DNA of 8,000 bases, from positions 1 through 8,000 of the forward strand of contig CAMWUU010000150.1 in the NCBI GenBank assembly GCA_947177515.1, in the 5' to 3' direction. Below are positions 1-5,956 of the stretch, one piece after another. Under the pieces are notes generated by a model. It was not told the DNA's origin. It saw only the letters and a list, made by a program, of their open reading frames with translations, and did not search any database. A program made the position numbers and the translations under genes. Within the stretch, counting starts at the first letter, position 1. Each line of letters begins with the position of its first letter. Origin of the DNA: an uncultured Lachnospiraceae bacterium. Lineage in GTDB: Bacteria > Bacillota > Clostridia > Lachnospirales > Lachnospiraceae.

Positions 1-609
1 AACAGGACGACTTTGTGAGTCGGAAAAAGCATGGGAAGAAACAGGATGGATTGCTACGTATTGGGAGGGGCGTGGAGCGAGCCTTCTATTTGCAAAAGGA
101 GAAGCCGATTTTTCATTTGTTCTTATGAGTGATGTTTATGCACTTGGCACATATCCTCATGCAGTTGAAATAAGGGAAGGGGAGATGTACCAAATGGGGC
201 TGTATTCTTCCCAACAACAGTACTTGGAATCAATAATTTGTCAGAAAAAGAGGAATTGGCGGAAACTTTTTTGCAATTTGCTTTTTCGAATGAAATACAA
301 GGGAGGAGTGTAGGAAAAAGAGTGGGCTATCCAATTGATGTAAAGGTATTGGATAAATTTGCACAAGTGGATCGTTCAGAAGCGGTTTTATCAAGTGATG
401 GATTTGAACTGAGGCATTCAACCCAAAAAGAGAATGAATGGATGATTCAGATTGTAAAAGAAAAACTACATACCCCATTCACTGTGGATGCAAGTGTATG
501 GCAGATTATAGAGGAAGAAGGATTGGAATATCTTAAAGGAAAGCAAAATTTAGAGGATAGTGTGGATGCGATTGCAAGCCGCATTCAACTTTATCTATAT
601 GAACAATAA
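1..609 (+). pseudogene. Solute-binding lipoprotein copy 1, C-terminal part, frameshifted and cut by window start
   Basis: This is the C-terminal ~200 residues of an extracellular solute-binding protein, paralogous to residues ~550-753 of the lipoprotein at 2259-4520. The reading starts in the frame beginning at base 2 (TGRLCESEKAW..., matching TKQLFGSEEV... of the paralogue) and runs to a stop at 311-313. From about base 202 the homology moves to the frame that ends at TAA 607-609 (VFFPTTVLGINN against LFFPNTLLGVNS). Adding one G to the G run at 196-199 restores a continuous frame and gives MGAVFFP, the same length as the paralogue's NRGLFFP. Identity rises towards the 3' end: about 15 of 40 residues upstream of the shift, 34 of the last 46 (HTPFTVDAS ... 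QLYLYEQ). No internal start has a convincing ribosome binding site, so the downstream part is probably not a separate gene. A sequencing error in the homopolymer is the main alternative to a true pseudogene. Confidence 0.85.
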
Positions 610-619
610 AAAGAAAAAT

Positions 620-636
620 GGGGGAACATTCAAATG
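620..636 (+). promoter_or_regulatory. Ribosome binding site and ATG of the original radical SAM start
   Basis: A GGGGGAA stretch at 620-626 lies 7-9 bases before ATG 634-636 and 24 bases separate the preceding stop codon from this ATG. It parallels the AAGGAG before the M16 gene, which also lies just downstream of a lipoprotein stop. No comparable site precedes GTG 790: the nearest, GAGGA at 769-773, is 16 bases away. This is the main argument that translation was meant to start at 634. Confidence 0.6.
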
Positions 637-789
637 CAAAAAGAAGAATTGTTGGAATATTTTTCTAAATTAGTACTGGTTGGAAATTAGAAGCGGCTCG
701 GAACTACCTTCCAGACAGAGAATTCCAAGTATTTCTATGATACCGGAACGGGGAAGGTTTTAGAATGTGAGGAAAATGAATTTCTTGTA
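634..789 (+). pseudogene. N-terminal module of the radical SAM gene, interrupted by an amber codon
   Basis: An ATG at 634 follows a GGGGG run (620-624) at normal spacing and opens a frame continuous with the radical SAM gene, except for TAG at codon 19 (688-690). The 52 codons closely match residues 1-52 of the M16 protein at 4550, with 37 identities. At codon 19 the M16 copy has Trp (TGG), so one G-to-A change explains the stop. The KYFYDTGTGKVLEC stretch followed by an acidic helix resembles the beta-hairpin plus helix at the N-terminus of many RiPP radical SAM enzymes, where PqqD/RRE-like leader-binding folds sit. That fold assignment is inference. The true gene was probably 634-2172, 512 residues. 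A recent nonsense mutation, a sequencing error or amber readthrough are all compatible with what is visible. Confidence 0.75.
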
Positions 790-2172
790 GTGGAAAATAT
801 ATTAAGGCATTCTGGACTTTCCTCATTGGAAGAAACTGGACTATCGGAAGACTTTCTGTTGACAGCCTTGGAAAATATTAAGTTGTTGACTGAAACAGAG
901 AAGATACTTCAGGCACCAGTTTATAATAAATTCCGGTCACAGGACATGGAGGTGAAACAAAACCACAATATCCACCAGATTATTCTTGAATTAACAGAAC
1001 AATGTAATTTGCGCTGCAGGTATTGTGTTTATAACGAAGATCACGAAGACTTTAGAGGATTTTCTACTAAAAACATGACTTGGGAGATTGCAAAAAAAGC
1101 ATTGGATTTTGCTATTGCGCACAGTGAGGAAGAATTCTTTGTAACCTTTTATGGTGGGGAGCCGTTGCTGCAATTTCCATTGATGAAACAATGTATGGAC
1201 TATACGATAGAAAAAATAGGGAAAAAGAAAAAATTACATTTTGGGTTTACTACAAATCTAACTTTAGTTACCAGAGAAATGGCAGAATATTTTGCCTCCT
1301 TGGAGTCCTGTATTGTTACAGGGAGCGTGGATGGTCCAGAGGAGATTCATGATGCAAACCGGATTATGGTCAGCCACACCGGAAGTTTTTCTAAAGCGAT
1401 GAAAGGATTAAAACTTTTGATTGATTGCATGGGTGAGAAGAAAGCAGGGGATGCGATAGGGATCAATGCCGTTTTAACACCGCCATATACAGTAGAAAAA
1501 ATCGAGGGAATCAATCAGTTTTTCCGGTCGATCCCTTGGCTACCAGAAAACATAACAATCCGTACTTCTTATATGCAGGGTTCAAATAAAAAACGGATGA
1601 ACAATCAACAACAGAATATAATAGAAATGCCAGAGAACATGGAAACCTTAGAAGAAAGTGATCCGCTTGAGTATTGGAGATTGGATAAGATATGCAAGCA
1701 AAAAGATGAGGAAATCAAATACAATATGAACAACGCAAACCTTTCAAGGATACAGCACAGGATTATTGCGGAAGAACCTATTCAGTTTATGGCACAGAAT
1801 GGGTGCTGTGCGCCGGGGGAAAGGCGGCTTTATGTTACTACCACAGGGAAATTCCATGTTTGTGAACGGATTGGGGAATCTCCAGTGATTGGTGATGTAG
1901 AAAATGGAATGGATCTTGAGGCAATTAAAAAGTATTATATAGATGAGTATGCAAAAAAATCCCTTCCAGACTGTTCCAACTGCTGGGCAGTTCATTTGTG
2001 TTCTTTGTGCTATGCATCCTTTTATGATGAAGGAGGAATTAACATCGAAAAGAAAAAGGCATTATGTCGTGATCGGAAAATTATGGCAATCAATGATCTG
2101 ATTTCCTATCACCAGATCATGGAGCAGAACCCATCTTACCTTGATCGTTACTGTAGTGAAAAACCAGAATAA
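790..2172 (+). CDS. Radical SAM/SPASM RiPP-maturase-like enzyme
   Basis: Predicted iron-sulfur enzyme that cleaves S-adenosylmethionine to modify a ribosomal peptide by radical chemistry in the cytoplasm. Numbered from GTG 790, the [4Fe-4S] motif CNLRCRYC gives C72, C76 and C79, and the SAM-binding GGEP is at 122-125. A C-terminal SPASM domain for auxiliary clusters shows C339/C340, C358, then C395-x2-C398-x5-C404-x2-C407, and C426. The pattern resembles clostridial Cys-rich-peptide maturases of the CcpM/CLI_3235 kind and, more distantly, AlbA, but the exact subfamily cannot be settled by eye. All catalytic motifs are intact. GTG 790 is the first in-frame start after the amber at 688 but lacks a good ribosome binding site. 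ATG 946 (residue 53) is a weaker alternative that would remove most of the domain before the core. The real start is likely 634, so this frame probably lacks 52 residues. It is co-directional with the lipoprotein, M16 and ABC genes. Confidence 0.88.
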   Translation: MENILRHSGLSSLEETGLSEDFLLTALENIKLLTETEKILQAPVYNKFRSQDMEVKQNHNIHQIILELTEQCNLRCRYCVYNEDHEDFRGFSTKNMTWEIAKKALDFAIAHSEEEFFVTFYGGEPLLQFPLMKQCMDYTIEKIGKKKKLHFGFTTNLTLVTREMAEYFASLESCIVTGSVDGPEEIHDANRIMVSHTGSFSKAMKGLKLLIDCMGEKKAGDAIGINAVLTPPYTVEKIEGINQFFRSIPWLPENITIRTSYMQGSNKKRMNNQQQNIIEMPENMETLEESDPLEYWRLDKICKQKDEEIKYNMNNANLSRIQHRIIAEEPIQFMAQNGCCAPGERRLYVTTTGKFHVCERIGESPVIGDVENGMDLEAIKKYYIDEYAKKSLPDCSNCWAVHLCSLCYASFYDEGGINIEKKKALCRDRKIMAINDLISYHQIMEQNPSYLDRYCSEKPE

Positions 2173-2182
2173 TATCAAACCA

Positions 2183-2220
2183 TTTAACCCTTTCATCCTA
2201 ACATGGTTGAAAGGGTTAGA
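2183..2220 (+). terminator. Stem-loop after the radical SAM gene (weak terminator or attenuator)
   Basis: A near-perfect inverted repeat begins ten bases after the stop codon. TAACCCTTTC (2185-2194) pairs with GAAAGGGTTA (2209-2218), extended outward by a GU and a UA pair and inward by short A-T and CC/GG pairing around a TAACAT loop. The sequence after it is AT-rich but has no run of more than four T, so it is not a textbook Rho-independent terminator. It could act as partial terminator, attenuator or mRNA-stabilising element between the two gene groups. Confidence 0.55.
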
Positions 2221-2244
2221 ATATTTAAAAATTTACAAATTTTC

Positions 2245-2261
2245 AACGGGGAGATTGTATG
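2245..2261 (+). promoter_or_regulatory. Ribosome binding site of the intact lipoprotein gene
   Basis: The bases AACGGGGAG end at 2253, five bases before ATG 2259-2261. This strong purine-rich site fixes the start and places the signal peptide directly at the N-terminus of the product. Confidence 0.6.
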
Positions 2262-4520
2262 AAAGTTAAAAAAAGTATTTTGTGTTTAATGTATGTAATT
2301 TTATCAGGTTGTATGTTTTTTGGATGTAATGGAAATCAAGAACAACAGGGGAAAGAAATTGAGAAAAATATAACAGATAATAATGAAACTGATTTCAACG
2401 ATACAGAGAAGTCTAAAGTAACAGAAGAACCTAAAATTACTGGGGATTCTAAAATCGAAGAAAATGTTACAGAGGTAAAGTTCGAAGTTTTGGATAATTA
2501 CGTGGAAAAAAATATTCCCTCTGTTTACGAGAAAGCGGGCGAGAAAGAGCGGTATTGTAATGTTATTTTAAACGAAAATAAAGAAATCGAATATTTCACA
2601 CTTGCAAGCGAAGAAGATGGCTGCTATGTTTGGAAATATACTTTGGCAGGGAATGGAGAGAACAATTCAGATGTTTGGACTCGTGAAGAGGTTTTATGGC
2701 TTCAGGGTCTGAAAAATGAAATTAATAATGACCGGCTAACAGTATGTTTGGGTGAAGATTCGAATTACTATGCCTGGTATATTGATGGCGAAGAACAATG
2801 TCATATTGTAAAGCAAAATAATGATTCCTTTGTGGAAATTCAGGGGCTTGAATTACGAAAAACAGATTTTAGGCAAATAGCTATATTGGAAAACGGAAAT
2901 ATTGTTTCGGCGGATATGGGAAAAGAGTGTTTTGTTTACCGGCAGGAGGATGGCAATTTATTGACAAGTTTTCCATGCGGCTGGTATGAAAGTCTGGGGG
3001 TAAATGGAAATCAGATTTATATTACCGATCGAACCGGTTCTGATATACAACATTATAATGCAGAACAGCAGGCATTTGAATCCCCTATTGCATTGGGAAT
3101 TGATAATTCAGTAAGGATTTTTTCTAGTGAGGATGACATTTATATTTGTTGTCCAAAAGGAATTTATCGCGCAAAAGAAAGCGGAAAAGAGTTTCAGGAA
3201 ATAATGGATGTAGGAACTTATCATTTTGCAGGAAAAAATGTAAATTTATTAAGATTTTTTGTATGCAATGATACATTTTATATTGTATATGGCGAGGATC
3301 GTGGCAGCATAAAGAAATATGTTCCAGCAGGAGCAGATGATAAAATAGATAATTATTTGGCAATTTATTCGTTGCAGAATAATGATGTAATTCTGGATAT
3401 GATTTCAGAATTCCAAAATAAATATCCAGATACAAAAATTGTTTATGAAACGGGGGAAGGAGCAGAAGGAAGTATTACTGTAGCAGATCAAATCCGTGCC
3501 CTGAATGCAAGGATTTTGGCAGGGGACGGACCGGATATTTTAGTGCTTGATGGACTGCCAGCAGAGTCCTATATAGAAAAAGGAATTTTAGTTGATTTGA
3601 CATCAGCACTTGCAGGGCGAAAACAGGATTTATTGCCAAACATTGTGTCAGCCTATACGACAGAAGAGAAAATTTATATGTTGCCATTGCGTTTTACCGT
3701 TCCTCTTTTTGCGACATCGGGACAAAGCACGGAACTGTATTCTACTTTAGAAGCTTTGGTAAAATACTCGGAGGAAAATGAAGGAGTTATGGAAGGGGGA
3801 TATTCCTATCCTGATTTTTTTGAAATACTGTATTATAATTACAGTCCGGAAATTATATTAGAGAATCAAATGATAGATAGAGAAAATTTGGAAGTTTTTT
3901 TAAAGCAAACCAAACAACTTTTTGGATCGGAAGAAGTATTAGATATGGACGATGGCAGGGTCACTTATTTGGAAGGTTCCTTTGGAAGAAACGATTTTTT
4001 ACATGGAGAGGCAGATTTGATGTTAGTTTGTATGAATGGGGGTTATGAACTTGCTGATCTTCCAAGTATGGTAAAACATCGAAAGGGCGAAATAATTGGG
4101 AACAGGGGATTATTTTTTCCCAATACCCTGTTAGGAGTCAATTCATTGTCACAAAAAATAGATCTGGCATATTCATTTTTTAGATTTGCTATTTCTGATG
4201 AAATACAAAAAAGACATGTATGGTTAACGGGTTATCCGATTGATGTAAAGATGTTGGATAAATATGCGGAAACTGATCTTTCTCACGTCATAACGGGGGG
4301 TGGTGATAATGGAGAACTTATATTTCCGTATTTTACTAAAGAAGAATCGGCACAAATGATTCAGATTGTAAAAGAAGTACATACGCCGTTCACAGTAGAT
4401 GCAAGTATATGGCAGATTATAGAAAGTGAATCGCTCAGATATTTGAGGGAGGAAAAAAGTTTGGAAGAATGCGTGGATGCTATTGCGAGTCGAGTTCAAT
4501 TATACTTGTATGAGCAATAG
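2259..4520 (+). CDS. Propeller/solute-binding hybrid lipoprotein
   Basis: Predicted surface lipoprotein of 753 residues. The N-terminus has KVKK, a hydrophobic stretch and a lipobox LSGC (C18), with FFGC (C23) as second candidate, so it should be anchored on the outer face of the membrane. Residues ~24-70 form a charged, Glu/Lys/Asn-rich linker. Residues ~75-360 repeat short units (NGNQIYITD, EDDIYICCPKGIYR, NDTFYIVYG) that look like beta-propeller blades. From ~367 (YSLQNNDVILDMISEFQNKY) to the end it resembles family 1 extracellular solute-binding proteins, including AGDGPDILVLDG and the C-terminal ASRVQLYLYEQ. Its C-terminal part is paralogous to the frameshifted gene at 1-609. No import permease lies in the window, so simple nutrient uptake is not supported. 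A role in sensing, immunity or handling of the exported peptide is inference. The M16 gene follows after 29 bases. Confidence 0.88.
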   Translation: MKVKKSILCLMYVILSGCMFFGCNGNQEQQGKEIEKNITDNNETDFNDTEKSKVTEEPKITGDSKIEENVTEVKFEVLDNYVEKNIPSVYEKAGEKERYCNVILNENKEIEYFTLASEEDGCYVWKYTLAGNGENNSDVWTREEVLWLQGLKNEINNDRLTVCLGEDSNYYAWYIDGEEQCHIVKQNNDSFVEIQGLELRKTDFRQIAILENGNIVSADMGKECFVYRQEDGNLLTSFPCGWYESLGVNGNQIYITDRTGSDIQHYNAEQQAFESPIALGIDNSVRIFSSEDDIYICCPKGIYRAKESGKEFQEIMDVGTYHFAGKNVNLLRFFVCNDTFYIVYGEDRGSIKKYVPAGADDKIDNYLAIYSLQNNDVILDMISEFQNKYPDTKIVYETGEGAEGSITVADQIRALNARILAGDGPDILVLDGLPAESYIEKGILVDLTSALAGRKQDLLPNIVSAYTTEEKIYMLPLRFTVPLFATSGQSTELYSTLEALVKYSEENEGVMEGGYSYPDFFEILYYNYSPEIILENQMIDRENLEVFLKQTKQLFGSEEVLDMDDGRVTYLEGSFGRNDFLHGEADLMLVCMNGGYELADLPSMVKHRKGEIIGNRGLFFPNTLLGVNSLSQKIDLAYSFFRFAISDEIQKRHVWLTGYPIDVKMLDKYAETDLSHVITGGGDNGELIFPYFTKEESAQMIQIVKEVHTPFTVDASIWQIIESESLRYLREEKSLEECVDAIASRVQLYLYEQ

Positions 4521-4533
4521 AAAAATCTATGAG

Positions 4534-4552
4534 AAGGAGAAAATGTTAAATG
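4534..4552 (+). promoter_or_regulatory. Ribosome binding site of the M16 gene
   Basis: AAGGAG at 4534-4539 lies ten bases before ATG 4550. A nearer ATG at 4543 is out of frame with the peptidase. The position supports 4550 as the start, and so the presence of the extra N-terminal module in the protein. Confidence 0.6.
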
Positions 4553-5938
4553 AAAAAAGAAGAATTATTAATTTACTTTGCGCAGTTAGTACCGGATGGA
4601 AACTGGAAACGTCTTGGTACTACATTTCAAACGGAAGACTCTTTGTATTTTTATGATACTGGAACAGGAAAGGTTTTAGAGTGCGGGAAAAATAAATTGA
4701 TTGGAGAAAATTTTATGGAAGATATCATACAGGTAGGCCAACTGGAAAATAGATTACATTATTATATTAGAAAGACGGATATAAAAGCTGATTTCGTTTA
4801 TCTTGTCTTATCTGTTAAGGCAGGTTCTTTTCATGATGGGGTTCAGAAGGGAGTTGCCCATCTTCTGGAACATTGCAATATGAGCCTTGAAAAATATAGT
4901 GGGAATCCATTCCCCTTTTGTTATCATGGGAGGGCGTATACTAACCACTATTCAACAAACTATGTTTTTGCTTTCCAAAAAGAAGGAATAGGGGAGGTTT
5001 TTTGTAGGCTCCAACACTTGCTTTTAGGGGAATTTTTGAATCCGGGACAACTGCCGGAGATTAAGCAGGATGTGATAAAAGAATGGAAGGAAAAGGAGGG
5101 AAAAGCTGATTATCAGGGGTTAAAACTTTTTCTTGAAGACACGGACTACCGCTCCCATTTGCCAGTTGGGGAGATGGATATTGTTGTTGATTTATCTTTT
5201 GAGGCAGTGGAGCAGTTTTTTCATCATTGGTATGTGCCGGAACGAATGGCAATTTTATTGGTGGGGGATGTATCTTTTGCATGGGTTGAGCAAATAAAAA
5301 AATTGAAATTTCAATATGGGACAGGGCAAAAATTAATATTAACTTCCCTTGCACCCATCCAGTTATCCTGTAAAAAACTACCGGAAGTAGAACAACTCAT
5401 ACCAAAAGAAGGGATGTTTCTCCATTACTTTTTCATTGTAGAATGGAAAAGCCAAATGGAACACCAACAATATATAAAAGAAAACTTTCATTATGATTTT
5501 TGTCATGATTTGATTGTAAAAGCCTTTGAAAGTCAGGAAGCGTACTGTTTGGATAAAAAAGGATGTCAGTGTAATTTCTTTGCGCCGTTGCAGGAGTTAT
5601 TCTATTTTAGTGCAAAGAAAGAACACTATGGGAAAGGGGAGTCCATCGGGCAAATTAGAGAGGAAATTGCTTCTTTTGTTTTGGATTATATGGAAAAAAA
5701 ATTTGAAAATATGAGGGAAGAATATATCACTGCCCTGCAGCATTATAAGGATTATATCGATGTAAGAGAAATGATGTATCAATGTATTGATCACTATATT
5801 TTTGGTAAGGAACTGTTCGATTGCAATGATGAGAAAGAAGTCCTTTCCCAATACATCAAAGAAATAGAAAAAACAAAAATAAAAAGCATTCTTAAAAAAA
5901 TTTTGTACGAAGGGGCAATCCGATATGTGGAAAGATAA
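4550..5938 (+). CDS. M16-family zinc metallopeptidase with an extra N-terminal module shared with the radical SAM enzyme
   Basis: Predicted zinc peptidase of 462 residues that probably cleaves the leader from a modified peptide, as proposed for AlbE/AlbF-type proteins. The inverted zinc motif HLLEH is intact (H104, E107, H108), and E178 in VIKEWKEK is at the right distance to be the third ligand. The M16 fold seems to begin near residue 65 (LENRLHYYI). Ahead of it, residues 1-48 (MKKEELLIYFAQLV ... FYDTGTGKVLEC) are not part of normal M16 proteins and match the N-terminus of the upstream radical SAM gene at 36 of the first 45 residues. Trp19 is the position of the amber codon in that gene. 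The second half (residues ~200-462) is divergent, with GDVSF typical of M16 folds near 240. Length suits a single-chain two-domain M16 protein. The ABC gene begins 15 bases after its stop. Confidence 0.86.
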   Translation: MKKEELLIYFAQLVPDGNWKRLGTTFQTEDSLYFYDTGTGKVLECGKNKLIGENFMEDIIQVGQLENRLHYYIRKTDIKADFVYLVLSVKAGSFHDGVQKGVAHLLEHCNMSLEKYSGNPFPFCYHGRAYTNHYSTNYVFAFQKEGIGEVFCRLQHLLLGEFLNPGQLPEIKQDVIKEWKEKEGKADYQGLKLFLEDTDYRSHLPVGEMDIVVDLSFEAVEQFFHHWYVPERMAILLVGDVSFAWVEQIKKLKFQYGTGQKLILTSLAPIQLSCKKLPEVEQLIPKEGMFLHYFFIVEWKSQMEHQQYIKENFHYDFCHDLIVKAFESQEAYCLDKKGCQCNFFAPLQELFYFSAKKEHYGKGESIGQIREEIASFVLDYMEKKFENMREEYITALQHYKDYIDVREMMYQCIDHYIFGKELFDCNDEKEVLSQYIKEIEKTKIKSILKKILYEGAIRYVER

Positions 5939-5956
5939 AAGGAGGAGATACGATTG
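5939..5956 (+). promoter_or_regulatory. Strong ribosome binding site deciding a TTG start
   Basis: AAGGAGGAG at 5939-5947 directly follows the M16 stop and lies six bases before TTG 5954. No ATG or GTG occurs in frame between the M16 stop and this TTG, and the next Met is residue 27, inside the first membrane segment. Translation is probably coupled to the M16 gene. Confidence 0.7.

Noticed and set aside
125..313. Small ORF starting at ATG 125 on the + strand
   Set aside because: Its first part is the lipoprotein copy 1 frame before the frameshift; the last ~35 residues are out-of-frame sequence.
238..609. Independent 123-residue gene starting at TTG 238
   Set aside because: It is the in-frame C-terminus of lipoprotein copy 1; homology continues upstream of 238 in the same frame to about 202 and no ribosome binding site precedes the TTG.
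688..690. Assigning pyrrolysine to the amber codon
   Set aside because: The paralogous residue is Trp and no pyl genes or downstream recoding element are visible, so nonsense mutation or sequencing error is simpler.
2207..2235. Possible promoter with TTGAAA at 2207-2212 before the lipoprotein gene
   Set aside because: At 17 bases spacing the -10 position reads AATTTA, a poor match, and TTGAAA lies inside the stem-loop.
2173..2258. Precursor peptide gene in the gap after the radical SAM gene
   Set aside because: The gap is only 86 bases, holds a hairpin and shows no start plus Cys-containing frame of useful length; the other internal gaps are under 30 bases.
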